The notes: generated from the sequence alone by a model not told the origin. Shown: positions 1-10,593, counted from the stretch's first letter. The stretch is 64,000 bases of DNA from Spongilla lacustris (GCA_949361645.1 OX442434.1:4404788-4468787); one strand, 5' to 3'. Numbers and translations are program-made.

Positions 1-20
1 TTCCACGATTCCTTGTGGTA

Positions 21-44
21 CTCCGTTGACATGATATTTGAACC
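21..44 (+). repeat. Left terminal inverted repeat of the pogo-like transposon
   Basis: Begins CTCCGTTGACATG and ends TTTGAACC. It matches the reverse complement of 2841-2864 except for a few central bases, and TA precedes it directly. Confidence 0.82.
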
Positions 45-270
45 GCGGAGTTAATTTGAACCGCTTCCAAAAAAACAAGATCATATCTTGGGATAGGAAC
101 AGGATTTCGCTATCAGACTTTTTTCTGTATGTAGGTTATAGATTAACGGATCCCAAGACTATAAGTATTTGGCCACATGGGAAACACGTGCGCGTAAAAC
201 AAAGGATTGGCGCCCAAAAAGTTTTAATTTAATTGTTAAATTCGTCTTCCTAGCCGAAAAACTCGGCGTC

Positions 271-2526
271 ATGGAGAGTAACGGCGAAGAGGGGGCAGCT
301 GCAGAGGGGCCTAGAAGGAGCCCACGGGGTGTGGGAGCCATCGTGTCTTACGTGACACCTAAATATTCTCCTGGAGACGCTGCTTTGAAGGCAGTCTACG
401 AGTACCTTGAAGGACGATTTGAGTCACCTGGATTAGCAGCGCAGCACTGGCTAGTCGAGAGGCAGCATGTCAACTACTACGTTAGAAAACTGGCTGCGCA
501 GGGTTTGGTGAGTTCCAAGATGTCTACCTCCCGAGCATCTATCGAGCCGATGATGCCGATCTCCCTAGACGAGCCGGATGGATGCGTTGCGGAGGAGGTC
601 TCAGCACACGAAACGTGGTGTGCAGCCTGGAGGTTCGCTGCAGAGTTGGGCAACACTATGGGCAGACGTGCTGCCGCGACGCAAACTCGGGAGAAGTTTC
701 AGATTAACTTTTCTGCGTCATTGGCCAAGAGAGCCTTCGCAGCGAAAGGAGAGCTGCCCTGCCGGCCAGGCAAAAAGCTAATCATCCCCTCGCACATTGA
801 ACGTAAGCTGGAAGACCTGTGCTTGATTCTTAGGGAGATGAAGCTGTCCATCTTCAGTTTCATGGTCATCAACTATGTGAATAGGCTGATTGAGGGCACC
901 GTCTACGCAGAAGCCTTAAAGGAAAAGGAGGTCAAGAGGGATTGGTATTACAGGTGGCTGAGCCGCAGCACGCGCCTTAAGACAGCGAACTTGACCTCGC
1001 TAGAGATGACCCGAGCTCAGTGGGCTACAGTCGAGAACGTGAAGAAGCACTATGATATGTTAGCTGAAATACTTGTGCAGGCTAAGATTGGTATGAAGAA
1101 CCCGTACTTTGATCCAGAGAAACCGCATGACCAACGGCTTTTTATCGTCAAGCCAGAACGACTTTTTTCTATGGACGAGTCCCGTCTTACAAACGATATG
1201 ACCGAGAAGAATAAGTCGAATCAGAATCGGTCGATCGTGGGGAAGAATGACTCACATGAGTTTTTAGCAAATAAGGGTGGTGGAGATGGCACAGGAATCG
1301 GGGGCAGTTCAGCAGATGGCAAGGATATGCCAGGTATGTTCATATTTAGCAAGAACATCATTCACGGCGAGGACGTGAGTGAGAAGCCGCAGTGTAGGAG
1401 AGTTGGCATAGACGGGCAGCCGCTGCCAACCCGTTTTTGGACTAACGAGAAGGGGGGCGTTACCGGCGATCTCGGGGTGAGATGGGTCCGAGGCTGTCTG
1501 GAGCCATGTGTGCCAGATCTTTCCCCTGAGAATACTGTGGTGCTCATTATGGATGGCCACGGCAGCCACTTCACCCTAGAGCTCCTCACTTACTGTCGTC
1601 AAGTAGGGATTGTCATCGTCCTCCGCCCCCCACATACAACTCACATACTGCAGGGAGAAGACGTGGTCCACTTCGCAGTCTTCAAGCCGGCCTACCACAA
1701 TGCCAAAATGACGGCGCTTGGTATCAAGAAGGGTGCCTATCGGTTGACCGCTGCAGACCTCCTGAAGGTCGCCAAGAAGGCTTGGGAGGATGCGTTCTCC
1801 ACCGACAACTGTCTCAAGGCATGGCGCGTGATTGGTGTTTCTCCTTTTACACAGAACGTATACTGGGAGCTGAAGGAGAAGGATGCGAAGACTGCGGTTG
1901 TTGCTCGTAAAGAAATCGACCCTGAGCTACTGACTGTGAAGGGAATGGTCAAGATCATGTACAACGTCGAGGATACTACTGACAGGGCGGCCTTGGCTGT
2001 GCCGCGGAAGCGTGACCGTGACACTCTCAACAGCTCTGACTTGTGGGATTTACCGGGCGGTGCCATCGCTGACGATTGCTATGATCGTGTGAAGAACAAG
2101 ATGGATGCCCGGCTTACAAAGGCTGCCACTGCACTTGCTAACAAGGAGGCTCGTAAGGCTAAGGGTGCAGCTACCACCGCATCCTTGATTACCTACGGCA
2201 GCATGATTGTACCATTGCTCGCAGATGGATCTCACATCGACAGGCTGAAGGTGCCCCAGCTAACGGCCGTGCTTGCTTTCAAGGCAGTGGAGGTCCCAAA
2301 GGGCTCCAAGAAAGCAGACTTGCAGAAGCTTGCCAAAGATGCCCTCAAGCTGCCCATGAGCAAGGAGCCTATTCCCTTGCTTGCTCTGCCTGCCCCACCT
2401 ACATGCAACTCTACCGTAGCCGCTGGGCAGCCGGGCCCGAGCTCCGCTGCTATGCCAGATGAGCCCAATGATGACGGGGGGTGGGGGGAGGAGGGAGCTA
2501 GTGATTCAGACTCTGATACCGAATGA
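271..2526 (+). CDS. Pogo/Tigger-like transposase, DDD catalytic core, SAP-like C-terminus
   Basis: Encodes about 751 residues if started at the ATG at 271, which has G at +4 and fits better than leftward extension; the frame is open back to 169. An N-terminal helix-turn-helix/CENP-B-like region is suggested by KRDWYYRWLSRSTRL near residues 220-235. The DDE_1-type core follows: FSMDES (first Asp about residue 302), LIMDGHGSHFT (second Asp about 428) and RPPHTTHILQGEDVVHF (third Asp about 464). This is the block order and the 35-residue last spacing of pogo-group transposases, which excise and reinsert DNA at TA. Near residues 656-690, the stretch LKVPQLTAVLAFKAVEVPKG then KKADLQKLAK looks like a SAP DNA-binding motif, unusual for the group. 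The tail is acidic, ending near DSDSDTE. There is no frameshift or internal stop. Confidence 0.8.
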   Translation: MESNGEEGAAAEGPRRSPRGVGAIVSYVTPKYSPGDAALKAVYEYLEGRFESPGLAAQHWLVERQHVNYYVRKLAAQGLVSSKMSTSRASIEPMMPISLDEPDGCVAEEVSAHETWCAAWRFAAELGNTMGRRAAATQTREKFQINFSASLAKRAFAAKGELPCRPGKKLIIPSHIERKLEDLCLILREMKLSIFSFMVINYVNRLIEGTVYAEALKEKEVKRDWYYRWLSRSTRLKTANLTSLEMTRAQWATVENVKKHYDMLAEILVQAKIGMKNPYFDPEKPHDQRLFIVKPERLFSMDESRLTNDMTEKNKSNQNRSIVGKNDSHEFLANKGGGDGTGIGGSSADGKDMPGMFIFSKNIIHGEDVSEKPQCRRVGIDGQPLPTRFWTNEKGGVTGDLGVRWVRGCLEPCVPDLSPENTVVLIMDGHGSHFTLELLTYCRQVGIVIVLRPPHTTHILQGEDVVHFAVFKPAYHNAKMTALGIKKGAYRLTAADLLKVAKKAWEDAFSTDNCLKAWRVIGVSPFTQNVYWELKEKDAKTAVVARKEIDPELLTVKGMVKIMYNVEDTTDRAALAVPRKRDRDTLNSSDLWDLPGGAIADDCYDRVKNKMDARLTKAATALANKEARKAKGAATTASLITYGSMIVPLLADGSHIDRLKVPQLTAVLAFKAVEVPKGSKKADLQKLAKDALKLPMSKEPIPLLALPAPPTCNSTVAAGQPGPSSAAMPDEPNDDGGWGEEGASDSDSDTE

Positions 2527-2840
2527 TGCCTCAATTTAGCAATGATGAGGGATCATGTGCTAGGGATGTAGGTGTGTGATTCAATTAAAATTATCTGGAT
2601 AGCATCAATTTTTGCATGAATATATTGTGATTTTTTCGCTCTGGTTCAAATTAAAAATTGCGTCTGGATTTCACTGGCCGGTTACATGTACATGTGAGCG
2701 CCTCTCATGCATGCCAGGATCATCATGGAAGGTTGCAAATCTCACCAATCCATCCACTATCCATACACTTGAGCTGTGTATGCTCATATCTCGCCTAGGA
2801 CTAAGCATTCTTAAGTAATGTGAACGGTTTTTCGCAAATA

Positions 2841-2864
2841 GGTTCAAATATCATAACGACGGAG
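2841..2864 (-). repeat. Right terminal inverted repeat of the pogo-like transposon
   Basis: Reads GGTTCAAATATCAT then AACGACGGAG and is followed by TA. It is the inverted partner of 21-44 and is separated from the transposase stop codon by about 310 bp of non-coding element DNA. Confidence 0.82.
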
Positions 2865-2930
2865 TACCTTTTGCTATCATGGATTAACTCTGCTGGCCCT
2901 ATTATGCTGGATTGCTGGAGGAGTACAGAA

Positions 2931-3310
2931 ACCTACTCAGTTCAGTGCTTATGGGACTCCTGTGGTCCCATTTGCAAGGCTGCGATTGCAGGTAAACCAG
3001 ATAAACTTCAGGTTTGCTGCATCAACTAGGTTGCAGTTGACTGTCAGCGGGAACCCCATCATTACCCCATGCCACTTCTTGAAGATCTGATGCAGAAGGT
3101 GGATATGGTTTTACAAAGATTGACCTTGCCGATGCCTATGCTGGCTCCCAAAATTCATAAGTCCTTGCCTCTGAGCACCCACCAAGGTGTGTTGCTTCAA
3201 ATGTGACTTCCCTTTGGCATGAGCTCAGCCCCAGGCTATTTTCAGGGGATCATGGACCAGCTGACCACTGACCTTCGAGGAGTGGCCGTCTTCACAGATA
3301 ACATCCTGGG
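2931..3310 (+). pseudogene. Degenerate Ty3/gypsy reverse transcriptase fragment
   Basis: Shifting forward frames carry recognisable Ty3/gypsy RT blocks: a piece resembling the P-I-V-P..K..G.I/R..C.D region, GFTKIDLADAY (motif A with catalytic Asp), then LPFGMSSAPGYFQGIMDQL (motif B) and VAVFTDNILG (where the active-site DD has become TD or ND). Several stops and frameshifts interrupt it. No LTRs, protease or integrase were seen nearby. This is a dead remnant of the RT palm. Confidence 0.7.
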
Positions 3311-3439
3311 CCTGTGGTGCCAATGTACGTGCGGACCCATGAGGTGGCACATAAAGCGTCAATGTACTTGTGGTGCCGTGTGGTGGCACATTGCATCACC
3401 ACATTGAGCAGCTGAGTCCTCGCTATGTGGACCAGGATG

Positions 3440-5440
3440 ATGCAGATATCAGTTGGTCTGGACAGTAGCTTCATGCCCCAGTAAAATGCCTGGTCTAATC
3501 AATAGCTTGATCCCCCGGCAGAATGGTAGGTTTTTAGCACCATCTCCCAACAGGATGGTATGGGAAGCTAATAAGAAATGATGCAAAAATAGAATAATAA
3601 ATGAGCAAATAACGCGCTGCAAAATGTAGTCTGAGGAGTTAGCGGAGCTGCGCCCAGGTTAATAGGGGAAACCTTCTATCCAAGCTATGGCGTATGGTGG
3701 AGTGCTGAAAGCTCACCTTATGGGGCCTGGGGTAGAGACCCAAAAGCCAAAGCTTATTGGCATAAAAAAAACTTCAAAAAGCTGTGGCTTATAGCAGTAG
3801 TGACGGTAGGTAATAAAAATCTGAAGAAGTTAGCATTGCCGCAATGGGTACTGTGTGGGAAGGGGGGCACCCTTCCTGCCCAGCTAGGGGTATGGGGGAG
3901 TGTTGTAAGCTCCCTCTAGGGAACCTGGGGCAGAGCTCCAACCAACGATGTTTGCGTGGAAACAAAACTCAAAAAAAAAGCTACGCAAATTGGCAGCTGG
4001 GAGATTATTTATAACTAACGAATTATTAATATCAGCCCAAAAAGTGGTATAGCCTTCACCTCTTTATATTTGGGCTAGACAGGAGCTCCATCTCCTGGCA
4101 GGATGACATGGCTGGTCAGGACAGTAGCTAAGACAAATGGAATGGTCAGTCTGGACAGTAGCACCATTTACCAGCAAAATGGTTGGCCTGGACAGTAGCC
4201 CCATTTCCAAGCAAGATGTCTGGACAGTATCCGCATCTCCAAGTAGAATAGAGTGGTCGGTCTGGTCATCGGCTTCATCCCCAAAGCAGAGTAGTTGGTC
4301 TGTAGCACCATTTCCCAGAAGGATGGGTACAGCAGCAGTGACTGAAGCCAATAAAGTGGAGCAACCAACAAATAAATAAATGAGCAAATATTGTGCAGCA
4401 AAATGTAATCTTTAGAAGGATTTAGCGTTGCCGTCCCAGGAAGGGGCATGGGAGGGGGGCACCCCTCCTGCCCAGCTAGGGGTAATGGGGAGCGCTATAA
4501 GCTCCCTCTAGGCCCAGAAGCCAACGCTGTTTGCATAGAACAAAAACTCCAAAGACTACGCAAAAAGCAGCGGCTGGGTGACGTTTTTACGACAGAGCCT
4601 TCACTTAGGATCCTTTTATGGTGGTTGTGGTGGTGCTAAGAGGTAGAATGGAATGGCTGGTTTGGTCAGTAGCTTCATCCCACAGCAGATTGGTTAGTCT
4701 GGACAGTAGCACCATTTTACAGGTCTGAACAGTTAGCCCCATCTCCAAGCAAGATGTCCGGACGGTAGCCATATCACGACTGGGAGACGTTTTTACAACT
4801 GAGCCTTCACTCAGGCTCCTTTTATGGTGGTTGTGGTGGTGCTAAGAGGTAGAATAGAATGGCTGGTCTGGTCAGTACCTTCATCCTTCATTATGATGGT
4901 TGGTCTGGACAGTAGCCCCATCTCCAAGCAGGATGTCCGGACTGTAACCGCATCTCAAGTAGAATGGAATGGTCGTAACTTCATCCCCCAGCAGAATGGT
5001 TGGTAAGTAGCACCATCTCCCAGCAGGATGGTACGGCAGCGGTGACGAAAGCGAATAAAAAGTGATGCAACAAAATCACAATAATATCGCACAGTATCCC
5101 GAGTTAGCATTGCTGCCTTGGGAAGGGTGTGGGAGGAGGCACCCAACTAGGGGTATAGGGGAGTGCTGTAAGCTCCCCACAGGGGACCTTGGGTAGAGTA
5201 CCAGTAGCCAACGCTGTTTGCATAGAAAAAAAACTGGTGGCTGGGAGACTTTTGTTTACTATCAGCCCAAAAATTGGTACAGCCATCACCTCTGTATGGT
5301 TGGTCTAGATAGCATCTCTATCTCCCAGCAATATGGCATGGTTGGTCTGGATAATAGCTCCATCTCTCAGGATGACATGGCTGGTCTGGACAGTAGATAA
5401 ATCTCCCGGCAGGATGACATGGCCTTTTGGTGGTGCTCAA
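3440..5440. repeat. Complex dispersed/tandem repeat field
   Basis: The segment is made of re-used modules in varying order. Module one is GGTCTGGACAGTAGC followed by a CATCTCCCAGCAGGATGG-like phrase (about a dozen copies from 3455 to 5420). Module two has a GGGGCACCC/CCCAGCTAGGGGTA core (about 3865, 4457, 5137). Module three is GAGCCTTCACT then GGTGGTTGTGGTGGTGCTAA (about 4600 and 4810, 208 bp apart). A fourth carries AATAAATGAGCAAATA before CAAAATGTA (about 3598 and 4375). No plausible long coding frame is shared by the copies. Module one recurs near 8610-8745, so the family is dispersed. The element type is unknown. Confidence 0.65.
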
Positions 5441-5458
5441 GGGTGGTAGGGGCTTGCA

Positions 5459-6080
5459 GAACAGATGCTGGTAGTACAGCTATTAATCTAATGCAGCTTC
5501 TCATTTCCTGCTACTGCACATCTAAATAAAAATAAAACTAAATGCCCCATCCATCCAATATTGTAGTCTGACGTAGCTACACCCTTGCGCTTTGCAGAGG
5601 GTCTGGAGACATTACCATGCCAAATCAGTTCTGATTAGTTTTAAAAATTAGAAGTTATTACTGTTACCTTATGTTACAAGAATGCAATTATGTTACGTGA
5701 AATTACGCTAACACGCCCTATTTGAGATTGATTCAGTCTCTCACACTACTACACCTGCAGTCCTGTTTTCACAGCTACAACAGCTTCCTTTTTTAGATCT
5801 TTCATTAGGCACGTGTCTGTCGGAGTCCTATCCAGTGTCGACATTTTTAATTACATTCCACGTAATGTTATAAGATAAGGTAACTTTAATAATTTTTTTT
5901 AACCTATCAGAATCGATTTGGTATGGCAATGTCTCCAGACCCTCCGCGAAGTGTGAGGCTGTGGCTACGTCAGACTAAAATATTGCAGATCTAAATCATA
6001 TAAATGAACATCACGACAGCATGCAGGTTGTGTCGGCAAAGTGTGTCAATGAAAGTGCTCGTGACCTGCACAACAAACAA
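5459..6080. repeat. Diverged third copy of the 6.2-kb/8.75-kb duplicated segment, split by a MITE
   Basis: The left half (5459-5563) and right half (5979-6080) align to uninterrupted DNA at about 6220-6425 and 8770-8970, through shared phrases such as ATGCCCCATCCATGCAGTAT and AAATGAACAGCA. The 5564-5977 MITE lies exactly at the break, so this copy is the occupied site. Confidence 0.7.
5564..5977. mobile_element. MITE with long inverted repeats and an 8-bp-type target duplication
   Basis: A 414-bp element whose ends are inverted copies of each other (TAGTCTGACGTAGC at the left, its complement at the right). Similarity extends inward for about 90 bp through a GAGGGTCTGGAGACATT phrase. Flanks 5557-5563 and 5979-5985 both read AATATTG, and an 8-bp comparison has one mismatch, which would suit a hAT-like target duplication. 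No coding potential. The two unoccupied paralogous sites near 6348 and 8892 contain a single TATTG. Confidence 0.78.
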
Positions 6081-6171
6081 AGTGCTAAACTGAGGCAGGT
6101 GACACTTCGACTTCCATATTGAAATTATTACATATACTATATGCATACACAGTTAACCCTTCAACACATAC

Positions 6172-6944
6172 CATGTCTGGAGTATTCTACAGCTGGATAG
6201 GAAATCTCTGAAGGCAGATGCTGGTGGTATAGCTGCTGATCTACTGCACTGCAGCTTCTCCTTTCTTGCTGCTGCAGTTCTAAATAAAAATGAAAGTTAA
6301 TAAAGTGCTTTGAAAACAAAATGCCCCATCCATGCAGTATTGCATGTCTACATCACACAAATGAACAGCATGAAAGCATGCAGATTGCATGGGCTAGTAT
6401 GTGAATGAATGTGTTCATGACCTATATGCTCCTCACTTATGACACTGCATCACTGTGTGAGGTGAAGGAAGGGAACTTGAAGGGAGGGTGATGGGAGAAC
6501 ATAGAGGGTGTAGGAAGGGGGTATAGGGTGGGACATGGCTACCTTTGCTAAAAAGAAGTACTCATTTTTAAATGCTGTGGCTATGATTAATTAGCTGCAA
6601 TGCAATAGTACTTACTGGCATTTGGTCTCTCCATCCATCATTCAGAACAGCTAACTTGTTGCAAGCCAGATGTGATGCTGATTCACAAGGTACATGTGGT
6701 TGCAATCTCCTATCTAGAATGAGCATTACCTGAAACCATGTCAAACAAGAAAAAATTAAAAAATTTAACATAAGGCAAGGTAAAAGATAATCAAAACATT
6801 CCTTTTGAAACCATCATTTCCAACCTTGGGGATATTGATCCCAGAGATAACTGTCTGCAGAAGGCCAATGGCCAGAACTGATGACAGAGAATAATGCAGA
6901 CCAAGCAACAGCAGAATCCACAGTTCAAATGGCAGCACTAGCAT
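6172..6944 (-). CDS. Unidentified membrane-protein gene, three candidate exons (partial)
   Basis: Minus-strand exons that join in frame: 6825-6944 (starts ATG, 40 codons, ends at CCCAAG|GTTGGA), 6616-6729 (after GGTTTCAG, 38 codons, phase 0, donor CCA|GTAAGT) and probably 6172-6271 (after AACTGCAG, donor CATG|GTATGT). The first exon encodes a strongly hydrophobic segment, LWILLLLGLHYSLSSVLAIG, that could be a signal anchor or transmembrane helix. The second is a polar Cys-containing stretch with no family I recognise. The third overlaps the segment repeated at 8.75 and 9.05 kb, so the gene may have duplicated exons. 5' and 3' ends are not defined. The splice signals are good and the function is unknown. 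Confidence 0.42.
6198..6430. repeat. Segmental repeat, copy A
   Basis: About 230 bp nearly identical to 8749-8980, beginning AGGAAATCTCTGAAGGCAGA and including AATAAAGTGCTTTGAAAAC. It includes the candidate minus-strand exon at 6172-6271. It is one of the two unoccupied versions of the site where the 5564-5977 MITE inserted. Confidence 0.75.
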
Positions 6945-6979
6945 AGGAGAGCTTTTCTTATATGTTCTTTTTTTCAAAA

Positions 6980-7740
6980 TCGAATTTTACATCTCAGCTA
7001 GCAGTGAGCAGCAGGGTTGAAGGTGCAGAAGAGGGCATAGCTAAAGTCAGGAAGTAAAAGGCATGAATGATACATTGCAAATCATAAGCAACAGTTCTGT
7101 TAATCTACTAATGAGTATTAATCAAATGAAGGGTTAAAAATACTATTTCTTTGATGCTTCAATCCAAATTTAAATTTTGAACTACACTTACTACAGCTGA
7201 AAACATGGTGAGTAATAAAATAGGGCCAAGAAAAGTGCACTTACCAGTATAGACACAACAACTCAGATGAGCAGACAACAGAACAGCCAGCTGCAGCAAC
7301 ACAAGATTTATTCACAGCCTAATATCATAGCCCATTATAAAACTTACATGTGCAAGTGAGGAGAGGTGGATTCAGCTGCCGGAGTATGCTTACCTCAGGA
7401 CTATAATGCTACCTTTCAGAAACCTTTAGCCAGATGAGGGGTGGATTCAGGAACTGGATCTGGACATGAAATTTACAAGTGAATTCTGGGCATATGGGTT
7501 GGGCACAGGTGGATTGCTTGGCATGGTTATTACACTTTAAACTCTACATGTATTACTAAAAGGCAACTACACCAACCCCTTCCACTACTCACCTTGGATA
7601 TGCCAGCAGGGAGCCTACCTCTGCCCATGAACAGGAGGTAAGACGAAGATGAGATGGCGATGGGAGATGGAGAGAGGAAAATAGAGGGAGAGATAGGAAG
7701 AGTGAGGGACAGGAGTGGAGGGAATGGGTGGGGAGCGGAA
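6980..7740. other. Non-coding stretch, nothing recognised
   Basis: I see no exon-like frame or known element. It has AT-rich and purine-rich pieces, including a GGGAGGGGAAGG-rich run at 7660-7750. Confidence 0.4.
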
Positions 7741-7754
7741 GGGAGGGGAAGGAA

Positions 7755-7895
7755 GCTACCTAAAGAGCTCTTGAGATAAGCTACCTAGAGAGCTATCGAG
7801 ATAAGCTACCTAGAGAGCTATCGAGATAAGCTAGCTAGAGAGCTATCGAGATAAGCTACTTAGAGAGCTATCGAGATAAACTACCTAGAGATAAG
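7755..7895 (+). repeat. 25-bp tandem repeat, about six copies
   Basis: The unit is GAGATAAGCTACCTAGAGAG followed by CTATC. Copies differ by single bases (CTACC, CTAGC, CTACT variants). There is no coding interpretation. Confidence 0.85.
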
Positions 7896-7899
7896 CTAC

Positions 7900-8740
7900 A
7901 AAGACGAGCTGTATGTTACTTTCAATTACAACTGCCACCTGCTTCTCCAACTTAGTGCCAACAACTTCTCCATTCATCAAAAGTGCCAACAACCCCTCAA
8001 CTCAAACACAATTACTTAATACAACTTTGTAGACAATGGATTACACATTTATCGATACCACAAGATTATGCACAGAACTGTAAATAATATACCATAGGAC
8101 TCAAAGATCTGTAAATATGACTACACAATATACCAATAGGACTATGCATATTATACCACAGGACTATACACATGTTATACCACAGAACTGTACACATTAT
8201 ACCAATAAGGGGGACTGTACCAACATATCACCAATAGGAAAATACACAGGACTGTACATACTTCACAGGAACCGTTCTCTGTAGCTACCACACTTAGCAG
8301 CTAGATCTTAGTCTAGCATGCATATAACAGCACATCAAACTTCCTTCAGCATGATGATGTCAGGATGTAACATAAGTGACTTGAATGCACATAACTGGGA
8401 GGTGAAAGGGAGGGTGTTGGAGGGTGGACACATGGGGAGGGTGATATAGAGGGGTGCAGGAGGGTGGGTACATGGGGAGGGGAACATACGTGTGTAGGAG
8501 GGTGGATATAGAATAGAGGACTGTGCATGGGCACAACCAGTTGCCTCAAGCATCCTCTACATCTCGTCTGGAGAGAAGCTGTACCCCCAGTTCCGCAAGG
8601 TTACCTCCAGATGGCTGGTCTTAACAGTAGCTTCATCTCCCAGCTGGATGGCATGGTTGTTCTGGACAAGTAGATCCATCTTCTATCAGGATGGGTTGGA
8701 CAGTAGCTATATCCCCCAGCACAATGACATGGTTGGTATG
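7900..8740. other. Non-coding, low-complexity intergenic DNA
   Basis: Contains irregular repetitions of TATACCACAGGACTGTACA-like phrases (about 8040-8260), a G-rich run of GGAGGGTGG phrases (8400-8515), and at 8610-8745 another outlier copy of the GGACAGTAGCTTCATC module seen at 3.4-5.4 kb. No gene recognised. Confidence 0.5.
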
Positions 8741-8748
8741 GACAGTAT

Positions 8749-8980
8749 ATAGGAAATCTCTGAAGGCAGATGCTGGTGGTATAGCTGCTGATCTACTGCA
8801 CTGCAGCTTCTCCTTTCTTGCTGCTGCAGTTCTAAATAAAAATGAAAGTTAATAAAGTGCTTTGAAAACAAAATGCCCCATCCATGCAGTATTGCATGTC
8901 TGCATCACACAAATGAACAGCACGAAAGCATGCAGATTGCACAGGCTAGTATGTGAATGAAAGTGTTCGTGACCTGCATG
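8749..8980. repeat. Segmental repeat, copy B
   Basis: Nearly identical to 6198-6430. A further partial piece at 9050-9100 repeats only the edge carrying CATGTCTGG and CAGCTGGATAGGAAATCTC, so the exon-like part of the unit occurs again there. Confidence 0.75.
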
Positions 8981-9109
8981 CTAAAGTGAGGCAGGTGTCT
9001 CTCTAATCGACATATACTATATGCGTACACAGTTAACCCTTCAACACATACCATGTCTGGTCAGTGGTGAGTCTTCTACAGCTGGATAGGAAATCTCTGA
9101 AGGCAGCGG

Positions 9110-10270
9110 AAGGAGCTGATGATGAGTTGCTTTGATGCAGTGGTGCCATGTAAATATAATCACCTGTAGTGAGGGATGTGGTTTGGTGTGGTTAAGTTTG
9201 CTGAACAAAACAATTTATCTTGTAATCACACTTCAATTGTTAGCTTAGGCAGACATGCTTGCAAGTATAGCCTACATGTATAGCAATAATGACGCTTTGT
9301 TTACATGTACATCGCTCTTAAGATCAGCTCTGAGGTCGAGAACTGCATCTCTCGCTAATTTAAAAAATGCCCTCCTCCCAAAACATTGTGTAACACCATT
9401 GCAACACAACCCTAACCCCATTTTACACTTGAACAAAACAATTTCAGAGCCATTCCATGGTAGAAACACCATTTCTCTATTTCAGGCCTAATTCACATGG
9501 CTTAGTTTTTGTATAGCGTTCAAAAAGGTCACCTTTCAAAGGATGTCTTCACTAAGGTACAAGGGCTCTTCAATTTTTCAGTCTAAAACTAAAGCAGAAG
9601 ACAAGTGGTACTTCTTATAACGTTGTTCTGTGTACCCTAGGTTTTTTTTTGCAATGGTAGACTATAATGAAGTTATGTCTAGAATCTGCGTACCACGTGT
9701 GTTGGCTATCGAGAGTTACGGCAGTAACTCTCATATAGGATTTGTGCCGTATCATGAAATCATTAAAAAAATGCTTCGCACGTATAACTCACGAACCAAG
9801 AAACGGATAGTGTAGCTGTTTATCGCTATCGATCCACAATGGAAAGACGATCATTTTCATGTTTTGTTCAAGTCGCCAGACCGTTTACTTTAAGAGAACA
9901 AAAAAGCTCGTAGTTCTCATTCCCAGACCATAATTTGTCCATAGTCGTCGTCGTCGTCGTCTTTATGGGTGAGTATAACTCGAGATAGGAAAGGTTTTAA
10001 AGAGCGCCAGTTACACCAAAAATCGTAGATTTTACCTACTGTCTGCCCCTTGAGGTCATATATACATGTTTTGTATAAAGCAATAATTACGTCCGAGTAC
10101 CGTTAGGAACAGTTTTAGAGAGTGCCAATTACGCCAATACCTACCCACTGCCCCTTGATATACATGTTTGACATAAAGCATCCGAGTACCAAACACAAGC
10201 GTTCCCATGACAATACCCATACGTATAATTCGAATTTTGATTAGAATTTCATGGTATTACTTCACTAGCG
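9110..10270. other. No gene recognised; short GTC microsatellite
   Basis: Short frames at 9255-9491 and 9630-9815 lack any recognisable motif and are probably chance. A small (GTC)n run lies at 9946-9961. The rest is unremarkable. Confidence 0.4.
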
Positions 10271-10278
10271 TTGTCAAA

Positions 10279-10593
10279 ATGCCTTCACGGAAACGAAAGA
10301 GGAAGGCTAAGCGACGAGAGGAATACCTCCTAAATCAAGACGACGAGTTGGAGTCCTCCAGAATTCGGTACAATGCTGATGCGGAACAAAGGCGGGCGTC
10401 TGCTCATGACATATACAGAGCAAATCTGGAGTCAAACCGAGCTTCCAAGAGGTGGTGACAGGAAAAGAATTCTGTTGCGGTGCAAGCTTCTAATATAAGA
10501 GGCGGCGTTATGAACTGAACTCAGACGAGAAACGAGCTTCTAAAAGGGAAAGCTTGGCGCGCGAGTTTGGAACTAGAACAGCAGCAAATGTAA
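10279..10593 (+). pseudogene. Relic of a basic RY.A/..RRAS repeat-peptide gene
   Basis: From ATG 10279 the frame encodes a very basic start (MPSRKRKRKAKRREEYL) and then degenerate repeats of the form RYNADAEQRRASA, IYRANLESNRASKR. It stops at 10456. The same peptide periodicity resumes in another frame at about 10500 (RRYELNSDEKRASKRE) and ends about 10593, so a frameshift has split it. Arrays of this kind are common N-terminal parts of mobile-element or multigene proteins in sponges and cnidarians. That association is from memory and not demonstrated here. Confidence 0.45.

Larger units (their letters stand above)
19..2866 (+). mobile_element. Apparently intact pogo/Tc1-like DNA transposon
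   Basis: A complete-looking cut-and-paste element. Two imperfect terminal inverted repeats of 24 bp (21-44 and 2841-2864) enclose one long transposase frame, and each end is bordered by TA (19-20 and 2865-2866), the target duplication made by Tc1/mariner/pogo elements. A second, subterminal inverted pair (TTAATTTGAACC at 51-62, its complement at 2643-2654) echoes the TTTGAACC core of the termini and may be an internal transposase-binding site. The similarity extends 2 bp outside the TA on both sides (GG/CC), so the true ends could lie at 17 and 2868. With intact ends and an uninterrupted transposase, this copy looks young. The superfamily assignment comes from the transposase motifs, the TA is seen directly, and recent mobility is inference. 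Confidence 0.82.
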
